Positions 7,546-15,645 are shown, numbered from the stretch's first letter. The stretch: 29,548 nt of DNA from RUG11867 sp964472425 (GCA_964472425.1 CAYYLF010000010.1:1-29548); one strand, 5' to 3'. Made by a program: numbers and translations. Notes: generated by a model from the sequence alone, not told the origin.

Positions 7546-8085
7546 ATGAAAAAGGAAACGAATTTGGAAAAGAAAAAAGTTATGAGTTTGGTGATGATTG
7601 GGGCAGCAATAATCATCATCGTACTAGCATTGATTTTTGCTTTCTATAAATCGAGAGGTAATAATGGCGAAGTATTGACTTCTCGAACGCTCGTTTTAAA
7701 GTTCGAAGATAATAATTCTAGTCTCATGGGAAATCTGGGGGTCGACACGACCATCTCGAAAAAATTTACGATTGAGAACACGGGCAATTTAGAGGACAGT
7801 GTCGAATTGTTTTGGAATAATTTAGTAAACACTTATACAGAAGGCAGTTTGTCTTTCACTCTTTCGAAAAGTGAAAAATCCGATGGACCATTTACAAAAA
7901 TCGTCGGCAAAACCAACATACCAGTTTCTAAGACTTCTTCTAAACAATCGCTAGCAAACAATTTGACTGTACCAGCAAATAAGAAATTCTATTACAATTT
8001 AGAGATTACTTATAATAATTTAGTAGATGTCAATCAAGATGCCGATGCTTCAGCAAAATTTAGTACTTCTTTTAGTATAAAATGA
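7546..8085 (+). CDS. One-TM extracellular beta-sandwich protein (TasA/camelysin-like)
   Basis: 179 residues with a basic cytoplasmic start, a membrane segment at about residues 13-34 and an outside domain. The latter (LVLKFEDNNS, KKFTIENTGNLEDSVELFW, SFTLSKS, VPANKKFYYNLEITYNN) alternates strands and carries the FTIENTGN pattern common in surface beta-sandwiches such as TasA/CalY-like fibre subunits. No SipW-type signal peptidase, sortase motif or pilin partner is nearby. ATG 7546 is preferred over ATG 7522 because GAGGT precedes it by five bases and the basic-then-hydrophobic N-terminus fits. A strong terminator follows. Confidence 0.65.
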   Translation: MKKETNLEKKKVMSLVMIGAAIIIIVLALIFAFYKSRGNNGEVLTSRTLVLKFEDNNSSLMGNLGVDTTISKKFTIENTGNLEDSVELFWNNLVNTYTEGSLSFTLSKSEKSDGPFTKIVGKTNIPVSKTSSKQSLANNLTVPANKKFYYNLEITYNNLVDVNQDADASAKFSTSFSIK

Positions 8086-8091
8086 TACAAA

Positions 8092-8127
8092 TCCGAAAGA
8101 AATCGTGACTTTCGGAGCTTTTTTTTT
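8092..8127 (+). terminator. Terminator before the TIR operon
   Basis: TCCGAAAG (8092-8099) and CTTTCGGA (8109-8116) form an eight-pair perfect stem followed by GC and nine Ts. Confidence 0.92.
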
Positions 8128-8152
8128 GATGGTAGAAAAGCGAATAGAATTA

Positions 8153-8161
8153 TGGTATACT
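8153..8161 (+). promoter_or_regulatory. Extended -10 promoter of the TIR operon
   Basis: TGG-TATACT (8153-8161) with only a weak -35. The same TATGGTATACT string precedes the HEPN-like gene at 6971-6981. Confidence 0.55.
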
Positions 8162-8188
8162 ATGAGCAAGTAAGAAGTGGTGAGCAGT

Positions 8189-10285
8189 ATGGTTTTTAAG
8201 TGTAAGATGTGCGGTGGAGATATCGTACCTATAGAGGGAACAAACACTGGTAAGTGTGAATTCTGTAAAAGTGTGATGACCCTTCCGAATTCGGATAATG
8301 AGAAGATTATAAATTTATACAACCGAGCGAACGATTTGCGTATCAACAACGAGTTCGATAAGGCTAGGAAGTTGTACGACAACATTTTAGAGATAGACAA
8401 CAAGCAAATCGAAGCTCATTGGGGAATACTGCTTTGTAAGTATGGAGTCGAATACGTCGATGACCCGAAGACTAAGAAGAAGATACCGACTTGTCATAGG
8501 ACTAACGACACATCAATTTTGACCGAGACCGATTATAAGTTTATAAAGAAGAATGCGGTCGGGGATGCTTTGGCTCTATACGAAGAGGAAGCGAAGACTA
8601 TCGATGGGATACAGAAGGATATTTTGGCTATCTCCATCAAAGAGGAACCGTACGACGTATTCATCTGTTACAAAGAGACTGACGAGAATGGAGAGAGGAC
8701 GAAGGACTCGGTAATCGCACAAGATATATACGACAAGTTGGTGGAGCAGGGTTTGAAAGTGTTCTTTGCTCGAATCACTTTGGAGGATAAACTAGGTAAG
8801 GAGTACGAACCTTATATCTATTCAGCTTTGAAGTCGGCGAGAGTTATGCTGGTAGTCGGGACGCGTGAAGAGCATTTCAATGCCGTATGGGTGAAGAACG
8901 AGTGGAGTCGTTTCTTGGAGATGATGAAGGCCGATAGGAGTAAGAGTCTCATTCCGGTATATAGTCAGATAGATGCGTACAAGTTGCCCGAAGAGTTTGC
9001 TATGTTACAGGCTCAATCGATGGACAAAATCGGAGCCATTCAGGATTTAAACCGTGGAGTACAGAAAATCGTAGATGAGTATAAGAAGCGAGGCAACAAG
9101 AAGGAAGAGGTTTCCGCCAAAACTTCGTCGGTCATCGAGGACTATAGAAGTGTCGGAAATGGCATGTACGAGGTGACTGTCGTCAAAGAGAAGTTACCAA
9201 AGTGGTACTATATATCGATAGGTGTCATCTTATTCTTTGGCTTCCTAATGTTTGTAGATAATATAGGCGGCAATTATTTTGATGTTCGGACTGGTTTAGA
9301 TATGATGGGATATGCCCAAAATATAAGTTATGTTCCTCTTGTATTGTTCGTATTGTTCGGGTTATCCATGTTAGGTGGACTTCTCGCCGCGACTATAAAT
9401 AGGCAGACGCACGTCCAGAAGAATAGGATATTGTTAGGTGGATTTGTCGCCTTGGCTCTTTCGCTCATCACTTTTTTGCGAGATGGGTATATGATAACCA
9501 ATTTTGTATCTTTGATTTTTGATATATTATTATTGGCTACGGTCATATTCGTAATCGTTTATAAACCTAAGTGGCATTTGAATACGGACAAGAAGGCTAT
9601 CATGAATCGAGACGAGATAGACAAGCAGATGCTCAAAAACAAGTTGATAGTCGAGGGCTTTGAGACCAAGGCGAAGTGTGCGGGTATAGATAAAAAAATT
9701 TACATCGTTGTTATAGTAGTCATCATGCTTTTGGGAGTACATGCCGCATACTTACAACTCGGAAGATTTCCTCAGACGAATGTTCGCGACGAGTCGAAGG
9801 ACCAAATCGAGATATTGACAAATACGATTCTGTTCAAGAAGCCTCAATTTTATACGACTATAGGTAAAATCGAAGCAGGTGAGGTATATACCATTTTGGA
9901 TACTGTAGGTACAGGAGTGAGACGTTTTTATAAAGTGAGGACGGCTAAAGGTGTGACGGGATATATTCTCGGAAGCACCACTAAAGTTTTGTGTAGTGAG
10001 AATTCGATGGAATGTAAGAGTCTTACGATGCAGACGAACGAGAGAGATTCAAACAAAATGCAATTGAAGGTAGTCGTCGATTATATAAACATAAGACAGG
10101 AGGCTGGCGACGAAAGTGCATTGCTCGGGAAGGTCTATAGAGATGAAATCTATACGATTTTGAATAAGCAAGCGTACTATGGAGACATGACATGGTATCA
10201 GATAGAGACAACTAATGGCATATCTGGATGGATAACGGAAGGATTCGGCGGGACGAGATATGTCGAAATTTTGAGGGAGGATTGA
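8189..10285 (+). CDS. Zinc ribbon-TPR-like-TIR-5TM-double SH3b membrane protein
   Basis: 698 residues. Order of parts: N-terminal zinc ribbon (Cys5, Cys8, Cys23, Cys26); helical, TPR-like stretch (about 38-140); TIR domain (about 154-290) starting PYDVFICYKE; membrane segments at about 339-358, 381-402, 413-430, 438-458 and 504-524; and two SH3b-like beta domains (about 541-600 and 626-695, the second with VVDYINIRQEAG and WYQIETTNGISGWI). In GKEYEPYIYSAL, Glu207 aligns with the catalytic Glu of NAD-cleaving TIRs such as SARM1, so the enzyme may be active. The basic loop KPKWHLNTDKK after TM4 puts TIR inside and SH3b outside. ATG 8189 is chosen because it begins the zinc ribbon; GTG 8177/8180 are alternatives. 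The next gene starts two bases after the stop. Confidence 0.9.
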   Translation: MVFKCKMCGGDIVPIEGTNTGKCEFCKSVMTLPNSDNEKIINLYNRANDLRINNEFDKARKLYDNILEIDNKQIEAHWGILLCKYGVEYVDDPKTKKKIPTCHRTNDTSILTETDYKFIKKNAVGDALALYEEEAKTIDGIQKDILAISIKEEPYDVFICYKETDENGERTKDSVIAQDIYDKLVEQGLKVFFARITLEDKLGKEYEPYIYSALKSARVMLVVGTREEHFNAVWVKNEWSRFLEMMKADRSKSLIPVYSQIDAYKLPEEFAMLQAQSMDKIGAIQDLNRGVQKIVDEYKKRGNKKEEVSAKTSSVIEDYRSVGNGMYEVTVVKEKLPKWYYISIGVILFFGFLMFVDNIGGNYFDVRTGLDMMGYAQNISYVPLVLFVLFGLSMLGGLLAATINRQTHVQKNRILLGGFVALALSLITFLRDGYMITNFVSLIFDILLLATVIFVIVYKPKWHLNTDKKAIMNRDEIDKQMLKNKLIVEGFETKAKCAGIDKKIYIVVIVVIMLLGVHAAYLQLGRFPQTNVRDESKDQIEILTNTILFKKPQFYTTIGKIEAGEVYTILDTVGTGVRRFYKVRTAKGVTGYILGSTTKVLCSENSMECKSLTMQTNERDSNKMQLKVVVDYINIRQEAGDESALLGKVYRDEIYTILNKQAYYGDMTWYQIETTNGISGWITEGFGGTRYVEILRED

Positions 10286-10287
10286 GT

Positions 10288-11427
10288 ATGTTATTCGAAG
10301 TAATCAAAAAGAATAAGGATGATAAGAACATCGTATGGAGGTATCCAAAGAGGAACTTCAATACGGGTTCGAAGCTGATTGTAAATGAATCGGAGGAGGC
10401 ACTTTTCTACTCCTGTGGAGAGGCTTTGGATTTGTTCGGGCCGGGGAAATATACGTTGGATACGAACAATATTCCGCTTTTGAGAAACATTTTGAACATT
10501 CCGACGGGAGGAAAGACGCCGTTTACTTGTGATGTGTATTTCATAGATAATACTGTTCAAAAGTTCAAGTGGGGTACTCCTAGTAAACTCGAGTTTTTGG
10601 AGCCACAGTACAATTTTCCAATTGCCATCGGAGCTTGTGGAGAACTCCGTTTCCACATCGAGGATTCGCGCAAATTATTGGTGAAGTTGGTCGGTATCAA
10701 GAAAAATTTCGATACGGAAAGTATAGATGAGTTTTTCACTTCACAGGTGTTAGTCAAGGTGAAGTCGTATCTTACGAACGTCATCAAGGAAAAGAACATA
10801 AGTATCTTCGAAATCGACGGCAAGTTGGATGAGATAAGCGAAGAATTGAAAGGACTTTTGCAAGAAGATTTTTCCGAATTTGGAATAGCCTTGGAGCAGT
10901 TCTTCGTGACGAACATCGCAAAGCCGGAAGAGGATAGACAGTATTTGAAGTTCAAGGAGTTGTATTTCAAGAAGGGTGTCGGATTGGCCGAAGCGGAAGT
11001 CGATAAAACTTTGTCTACAATCGAGGCCGAGAAAGAAGCGACTAGAAAGGTCATCGAGGCCGAGGCAACCGCGACTAAGCGACAAAAGGAAGGTTACTCT
11101 TATCAAGAGGAGAAGAGTTACGAAATAGGTCGGGAGGTTGCACGGAACGAGGCCATCGGACAGTTTACGAATATGGGTGTCGGTCTCGGCATCATGAGTG
11201 GTACGTCCGCGACGGTCGGCGACAAGGTTTCGAAGACTATCACGGGAGCATTCGTGAATGGTACGAATACGGTTTGTCCTAGTTGTAAGACGGATAATCC
11301 GGTCGGAGCAAAGTTCTGTAAGAATTGTGGAACGTCACTTCTAGATAGGTTTTGTTCGGAATGTGGAGGCAAAGTCGATGACGATGCGAAGTTTTGTCCA
11401 AACTGTGGAAAGAAGGTTGCACGATGA
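10288..11427 (+). CDS. SPFH-domain protein with coiled coil and two C-terminal zinc ribbons
   Basis: 379 residues. An SPFH/band-7-like domain occupies about 25-215, followed by an Ala/Glu-rich coiled coil (about 230-285) and a Gly-rich linker. Two zinc ribbons close the protein: Cys330/333/344/347 and Cys356/359/370/373. The layout matches the YdjI-type (virion-core-like) SPFH proteins of firmicutes, which assemble into membrane-associated rings or scaffolds. No strong N-terminal membrane segment is seen, so recruitment probably depends on partners. ATG 10288 lies seven bases after GAGGGAGG, which overlaps the end of the TIR gene, so the two are translationally coupled. The last codons overlap the next gene. 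SPFH is firm; the scaffold role for TIR is inference. Confidence 0.9.
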   Translation: MLFEVIKKNKDDKNIVWRYPKRNFNTGSKLIVNESEEALFYSCGEALDLFGPGKYTLDTNNIPLLRNILNIPTGGKTPFTCDVYFIDNTVQKFKWGTPSKLEFLEPQYNFPIAIGACGELRFHIEDSRKLLVKLVGIKKNFDTESIDEFFTSQVLVKVKSYLTNVIKEKNISIFEIDGKLDEISEELKGLLQEDFSEFGIALEQFFVTNIAKPEEDRQYLKFKELYFKKGVGLAEAEVDKTLSTIEAEKEATRKVIEAEATATKRQKEGYSYQEEKSYEIGREVARNEAIGQFTNMGVGLGIMSGTSATVGDKVSKTITGAFVNGTNTVCPSCKTDNPVGAKFCKNCGTSLLDRFCSECGGKVDDDAKFCPNCGKKVAR

Positions 11428-12668
11428 AAAAGAATTTTCCTATCATTTTGACAGGCCTATGTTTGTTGGTAGTTTCGCTTTTTGTGACGTTCGTAAATTA
11501 TCCAGTCACGTTCCACAATGAGGTCGAGTTATACGCTATTAACGGGTCGTATGCCAGCGAGTATGCTAAGAAGAACTCTTTGTCTTTCAAAGAAATAACA
11601 TCGGGAGAAGTGAAGTCCTATACAAAGAATGTCGAGTTTTTTACTTACGATGTGATCGATGGAGGTATTTCCATTGTAAAGTATGAGGGAGTGAGCAAAG
11701 ATCTCGTTATACCTAAAATAATCGATGACAAAAAAGTGGTTTCTATCGAGGCAAAGGCATTCGAAGGTAATAAAAATGTCGAAAAGATATTCATAAGCGA
11801 GAATGTCGCTTCTGCAAAGGTTGAGGGTGTCACAATCGCCTGCTACAAGGGCAAGTATTGTGATGAACTTACGAAGGACGAAGACTTGGACGTAGTTGTG
11901 ATGAACGATTCGGAGCGAGTCGATTTCGACAACGGTTCGACGGAGTTCGAGTACGAGATTGCTAATGGGTCTGCGGTTATCGTCAAGTATTACGGCAAGG
12001 ACAAAGTCGCGGTTGTGCCTTCCCGAATAAATGGGTATGAGGTAAAAAAATTATCTTATACTCCAAATGATGGTTCGAAATTGTACGTGCCCAGTTCGGT
12101 CGTAGAGTTTGGAGAAAAATTTCTTGCCAGCGAAGTGAATGTTGAGTTTGTGACTTTATTAGTTGTCGAAGTCGTTTCGTTTATAGCTTTTCTTTTAGGT
12201 GTCGTATCTATAGGAAGTAAAAAGCTTTCAGATATGTCTGCAAATTCTTTAATTTATGTGGTCGCGTTCGTCTATCTTGCGATTGTGGAAGCTTCTCCTC
12301 TTTACTTGAATAAATTCGATAAGGTGGAATACTTCGTACTTTTCCACATAGTCGCATTATTCGTGTATGCAATCGTGATGCTCGTACTTGGGCGTGCGAA
12401 GAAAACGACGAAGGAGTTCGAGGATGAAAGAAAAGCTTCGAAGAGTTTTATAAAGGAAGCTTCGCTCTTATTAGATGAAGTCGATGGCAACGACGAATAT
12501 AAGTTGAAAGAGGTCGTTCGTTTTTCGGACCCTATGTCGGTGGATGAAGTCGCGGATATCGAAAGAAAGATACTAGAACGACTTCACCACTTGGATGCCG
12601 AGGCAGCCGAAGAAATACGAGACTTGTTTAGAAAACGGAACAGCATAATAAAGAAAAATAAGAAGTGA
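11424..12668 (+). CDS. Four-TM protein with BspA-like LRR caps outside
   Basis: 414 residues. TM1 at about 6-26 is followed by an external domain (27-240) holding two degenerate BspA-type leucine-rich-repeat units. The first (about 82-127) reads ISIVKYEGVSKDLVIPK, then KVVSIEAKAFEGN; the second is near 183-225 (AVIVKYYGKDKVAVVPSR). TM2-TM4 follow at about 242-263, 275-295 and 301-322, then a charged cytosolic helical tail to 414. ATG 11424 overlaps the SPFH stop codon as ATGA, the tightest form of coupling. The repeats resemble those of secreted adhesion or ligand-binding proteins, so an extracellular sensing or binding role is plausible. Terminator immediately after. Confidence 0.85.
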   Translation: MKKNFPIILTGLCLLVVSLFVTFVNYPVTFHNEVELYAINGSYASEYAKKNSLSFKEITSGEVKSYTKNVEFFTYDVIDGGISIVKYEGVSKDLVIPKIIDDKKVVSIEAKAFEGNKNVEKIFISENVASAKVEGVTIACYKGKYCDELTKDEDLDVVVMNDSERVDFDNGSTEFEYEIANGSAVIVKYYGKDKVAVVPSRINGYEVKKLSYTPNDGSKLYVPSSVVEFGEKFLASEVNVEFVTLLVVEVVSFIAFLLGVVSIGSKKLSDMSANSLIYVVAFVYLAIVEASPLYLNKFDKVEYFVLFHIVALFVYAIVMLVLGRAKKTTKEFEDERKASKSFIKEASLLLDEVDGNDEYKLKEVVRFSDPMSVDEVADIERKILERLHHLDAEAAEEIRDLFRKRNSIIKKNKK

Positions 12669-12677
12669 TAAATAGAG

Positions 12678-12700
12678 ACAAGGCGCGAATGCCTTGTTTT
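12678..12700 (+). terminator. Terminator of the TIR-SPFH-LRR operon
   Basis: ACAAGGC (12678-12684), six-base loop, GCCTTGT (12691-12697), TTTT. Confidence 0.85.
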
Positions 12701-12778
12701 ATGCTTTATTTAAGGGAATGTTAAAGTCGGTTGACAAATTTCCAAGAAAACATGGTGGTACGTAACCGAGTTTTATTA

Positions 12779-12784
12779 TATAAT
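12779..12784 (+). promoter_or_regulatory. -10 box of the XRE/DUF4097 operon
   Basis: TATAAT, without a good -35 at the right distance. A perfect TTGACA (12731-12736) lies 42 bases upstream, too far to pair with it. The weak -35 suggests activator dependence or autoregulation by the XRE protein. Confidence 0.4.
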
Positions 12785-12805
12785 TTGTAGTCGAGAGGTG
12801 AATTT

Positions 12806-13447
12806 ATGGATTTAGGAAATAAACTTTTAAGTCTGAGAAAAAAGGAAGGATTATCGCAAGAGGAGGTCGCGGATAAACTGGGAGTTTCGAGGCAGACGGT
12901 TTCGAAATGGGAAACGAACCAAAGCATGCCCGATTTCGATAAAATCATGCCCTTGTGCAATTTGTATGGAATTTCTTCGGACGAGTTGTTAGGTGGAAAG
13001 AAGGTCGATGTGACGACGAAATCGATGGACGATAGTTTCGATAAGAAAGCAAACGAAGAAGTCGTTCGCAAGAGGGCTCAATTTGTAAGTGGTGGTGTAC
13101 TTCTATATTTCGTCGCTATCGCTTGGTTCATGTTGATGCCTGCACTCGATTTGAATCCGATGTTCACGATTGCAGTATTTATGATTATATGTGGAGTAGG
13201 AACGTATTCCATCGTATATGCGAATATGGTTTACAAAGTGGCTCGCACTTTCAAGGCGAAGAAAAAATCTAAGTTGTTGAGAAGGACGATAAGTGTAATT
13301 ACGATGATTATGACGTGCATCTATCTCATCGTCAGTTTTGCGACTTTCGCTTGGCACATCACGTGGATTTTGTGGATAGTGAATGCAATCATAATCGAAA
13401 TAGTGAGGCTTTTATTCACTTTGAAGGGAGAAGACGATGAAGAATAG
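12806..13447 (+). CDS. XRE-family regulator with four TM segments
   Basis: 213 residues. The XRE helix-turn-helix DNA-binding domain occupies residues 1-64 (LRKKEGLSQEEVADKLGVS, then RQTVSKWETNQSMPDFDKI). After a basic, charged linker come two membrane segments near 92-113 and 118-142 and a pair within 159-205, ending in an acidic tail. The DNA-binding part is cytoplasmic and the protein is probably a membrane-tethered sensor-regulator. GAGAGGTGA precedes the ATG by about five bases. Its final codons overlap the next gene by 11 bases, so the two form an operon likely under its own control. Confidence 0.92.
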   Translation: MDLGNKLLSLRKKEGLSQEEVADKLGVSRQTVSKWETNQSMPDFDKIMPLCNLYGISSDELLGGKKVDVTTKSMDDSFDKKANEEVVRKRAQFVSGGVLLYFVAIAWFMLMPALDLNPMFTIAVFMIICGVGTYSIVYANMVYKVARTFKAKKKSKLLRRTISVITMIMTCIYLIVSFATFAWHITWILWIVNAIIIEIVRLLFTLKGEDDEE

Positions 13448-14312
13448 AGGTATGACGATTTTCATGATAGTCTTGTTATCCATCTTAGCGATAGTTCTAG
13501 TCGTCGGAATGGTGTTTATGATGAGAGGGAATTCTAGATTCGGAAGGACGATTGTGAGCGACAACTTGGTCTTGGATGAGACATATAAAAATGTCTATTC
13601 GGTCGTAAAAGTGAAAACCGACGCGAGTAATATCGAGGTGAAAAGGACAAATGACAGTACGGCTCGAGTCGTCGTTTACGGAGATGAAAAGAGGACTTCA
13701 GTCGATTCTACTGGGGAGACGTTGTCTGTCACATCGAGTTCACGTAAATGTTTCGGATTCTGTTTCAATATGGAAATCGACCGTGTGATAGTGTATTTGC
13801 CAAAGAGTTTTTCTGGAACTATCGATTTGGAAAATAAGTACGGCGACGTGAATGTCGAGTCGTTCGAGGAAGCAAGCGTTCAAATAAAAGAAGATTGTGG
13901 AGATATTATGATGGATGCAATTCACAAAGCCGAAGTCGAAAATTCTTACGGCGACATAAAGATAGGTCGCGCGGAAGTGGTGAGAGTAAAGGAAGATTGT
14001 GGGGATGTCAAAATCGATTATGTGAGAGATGGCACGATAAGAAACAGTCTTGGAGATATCGAGATTGGAAAAGTCGATGGTCGCGTGGAAATCGTAGAAG
14101 ATTGTGGGAATGTAAAAGTCGACGAAATGATTCTCAATAGTAATTCCTCTATCGAAAACTCATTTGGAGATATCAGGATAGGTTCGACGAACGAAATTTA
14201 TATCGACGCGTCCGTGTCTTTGGGAGATGTAAATGTCCGCAACAACTACAGAAATTCGGAAGTGACTTTGAGAATTAAGAACAACTGTGGGGATATCGAA
14301 GTAAAAAATTAG
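13437..14312 (+). CDS. DUF4097-like beta-solenoid surface protein
   Basis: 291 residues with a membrane anchor at about 7-28 (N-terminus inside) and the rest outside. From about residue 128 the sequence runs as a regular repeat about 18-22 residues long in which each turn ends in a Gly-Asp/Asn plus beta-strand: YGDV, CGDI, YGDI, CGDV, LGDI, CGNV, FGDI, LGDV, CGDI. For most of the run turns alternate between an aromatic/Leu type and a Cys type. This is the right-handed beta-solenoid of DUF4097/LiaG-like proteins, often encoded next to membrane regulators in envelope-stress operons. AAGGGAG precedes the overlapping ATG. The ligand is unknown. Confidence 0.88.
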   Translation: MKNRGMTIFMIVLLSILAIVLVVGMVFMMRGNSRFGRTIVSDNLVLDETYKNVYSVVKVKTDASNIEVKRTNDSTARVVVYGDEKRTSVDSTGETLSVTSSSRKCFGFCFNMEIDRVIVYLPKSFSGTIDLENKYGDVNVESFEEASVQIKEDCGDIMMDAIHKAEVENSYGDIKIGRAEVVRVKEDCGDVKIDYVRDGTIRNSLGDIEIGKVDGRVEIVEDCGNVKVDEMILNSNSSIENSFGDIRIGSTNEIYIDASVSLGDVNVRNNYRNSEVTLRIKNNCGDIEVKN

Positions 14313-14317
14313 TAGAA

Positions 14318-14340
14318 AAACGAGTTTAGGGCTCGTTTTT
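14318..14340 (+). terminator. Terminator of the XRE/DUF4097 operon
   Basis: AAAACGAG (14318-14325), seven-base loop, CTCGTTTT (14333-14340). Confidence 0.8.
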
Positions 14341-14352
14341 AGTTTATAGGTG

Positions 14353-14361
14353 TGCTATAAT
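14353..14361 (+). promoter_or_regulatory. Extended -10 promoter for an unassigned transcript
   Basis: TGC-TATAAT (14353-14361). A -35 position would fall in the preceding terminator stem. The predicted start is near 14368. Confidence 0.55.
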
Positions 14362-14367
14362 ATGTTC

Positions 14368-14460
14368 TGCAGAGGACGTGGGCAAGCAATTTGTCGTTCA
14401 CTAACCGATGACGTCTCACGACGGAATATCGATTGAGCGAGGCTCGCGTACTATTCTGCA
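14368..14460 (+). ncRNA. Candidate structured small RNA, family unknown
   Basis: This stretch of about 93 bases is visibly richer in G+C than its surroundings. It is closed by TGCAGA (14368-14373) pairing with TCTGCA (14455-14460), and the 5' arm starts exactly at the predicted transcription start. Inside, TTGTCGT (14391-14397) can pair with ACGACGG (14417-14423, two G-U pairs), and GAGC-GAG-GCTC (14435-14445) is a compact hairpin. No stop-free reading frame with a ribosome site covers it. It does not match SRP RNA, 6S, tmRNA or a riboswitch that I recognise. Without covariation this remains a candidate. Confidence 0.3.
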
Positions 14461-14718
14461 ATGTATTCTTTACTAGATTTATTTATGAGTACGATTTTGA
14501 ATATCGTGTCGAAAGTGATGGAGATTTGGTCGTCGAGAGTGATTTCATGCGATTTTTTGGAATCGACTTAAAGAAAGGTTTAGGATACTTTATCATATCG
14601 CCTAGCTTAGAGCAAATGCCAGTTTCTTTGGTAGTTTTCTTTAGGCTAGCGTTTTTATTTGCGATAAAAAGGAGATAAAGTCCGATGTAGCGAAGAATAG
14701 AAAAGGAACTACAATCGA
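14461..14718 (+). other. Decayed or non-coding stretch
   Basis: Two overlapping frames read as hydrophobic protein-like text: a 36-codon frame from ATG 14461, and a frame ending at 14678 (tail GLGYFIISPSLEQMPVSLVV) that is only open from TTG 14433. Neither has a ribosome binding site. The pattern suits a frameshifted gene remnant, or the 3' part of the transcript that starts near 14368. No terminator with a T-run is seen. Confidence 0.3.
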
Positions 14719-14747
14719 TAGACAAAATATAAAAGATGCTTTATAAT
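14719..14747 (+). promoter_or_regulatory. Promoter for the metallophosphoesterase gene
   Basis: TAGACA (14719-14724), 17 bases, TATAAT (14742-14747). Confidence 0.75.
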
Positions 14748-14769
14748 ATGTCGAAAAGAGGGGATTTCT

Positions 14770-15645
14770 GTGGAAAGTTTCGACCAAATAGAAATCGAAA
14801 AAGCCCGCATTTTGGAGCTTTTAGAAAAGATGAAGTTAAAACTGCTCAGTCTCGAAGAATATAGGGAATTGCAGATGCTCCTTCTTAAAAGAGAGGCTTC
14901 TTTCTGTAAGAATTATCCATTATGTAGGATTACCGTATTGGGAGATAAGATTTTATTTATTGCAGATTCGCACTCGGGAAATGCAAGAACGGAGAATTTG
15001 CGCCTTTTAGATGTCGCCTATAATAAGGCGCTTAAACAAAATATAAAAGCAGTCGTGCACGCCGGTGACTTGATTGAAGCATGTCCCGTCGAACACGATA
15101 AGAAGTACGAAGTCGTCTTACGGGAGCTCGTGAAAGTATACGCTCATATGCCGGATGAAATTACTACCGGCTTAGTCCTCGGCAATCACGATTATTCGGC
15201 TATAAGAACACATCCTAAAATAATACCTCATTACTTCGATACGTCGAAAGTATTCGTCCTAGGCATGCAGCAAGTTCTTCTCGATTGGTACGGCACGAGC
15301 ATTCTCGTAAGTCATCCGGTTTCCCAATTGACGATGGCCGAGGATGGGTATTCTTTGGCTGATATCATCGTAGAGGGTCATCATCATTATTTCGATTTTC
15401 ACGAAGACTATCGCAAAATCGATTTGCCAGCTACATCGACAGATACTTTAAGAGTTCTCGTCAGTTCTCTATATGAAAAGTATCGACAACGTTATTGTCG
15501 AGTGTTCATCATAGCTTCCCGGCAAGACGAGAATATCGCTTTGTTCGAAGTATATTCCGTCGACAACGATAGGCTCATAGATGTTCGGCCGACCGATACG
15601 ATAGAATTGAATACGAAGACTAAACAGTTGAGACTATACAAATAG
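14770..15645 (+). CDS. Calcineurin-like metallophosphoesterase
   Basis: 291 residues. A 50-residue charged helical extension comes first, then the two-metal phosphoesterase core: ADSHSG (Asp66, His68), VHAGDLIE (Asp100), LGNHD (Asn139, His140), SHP (His182) and EGHHHYF (His204, His206). All metal ligands are present, so it should be catalytically competent; the substrate (phosphodiester, nucleotide or phosphoprotein) cannot be read from the sequence. The start is GTG 14770, five bases after GAGGGGA. The N-terminal extension is unusual for stand-alone family members. No terminator separates it from the next gene, which has its own promoter. Confidence 0.9.
   Translation: MESFDQIEIEKARILELLEKMKLKLLSLEEYRELQMLLLKREASFCKNYPLCRITVLGDKILFIADSHSGNARTENLRLLDVAYNKALKQNIKAVVHAGDLIEACPVEHDKKYEVVLRELVKVYAHMPDEITTGLVLGNHDYSAIRTHPKIIPHYFDTSKVFVLGMQQVLLDWYGTSILVSHPVSQLTMAEDGYSLADIIVEGHHHYFDFHEDYRKIDLPATSTDTLRVLVSSLYEKYRQRYCRVFIIASRQDENIALFEVYSVDNDRLIDVRPTDTIELNTKTKQLRLYK

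Noticed and set aside
10557..11054. 165-codon minus-strand frame inside the SPFH gene
   Set aside because: Shadow of a strong coding region; no ribosome site or family signal.
14368..14460. SRP RNA, 6S RNA or a known riboswitch
   Set aside because: None of the conserved core sequences I know for these is present and the block is too short for 6S.
14433..14678. 81-codon frame from TTG after the XRE operon
   Set aside because: No ribosome site, rare start, overlaps the structured RNA candidate and reads like decayed text; kept as an uncertain remnant, not a gene.
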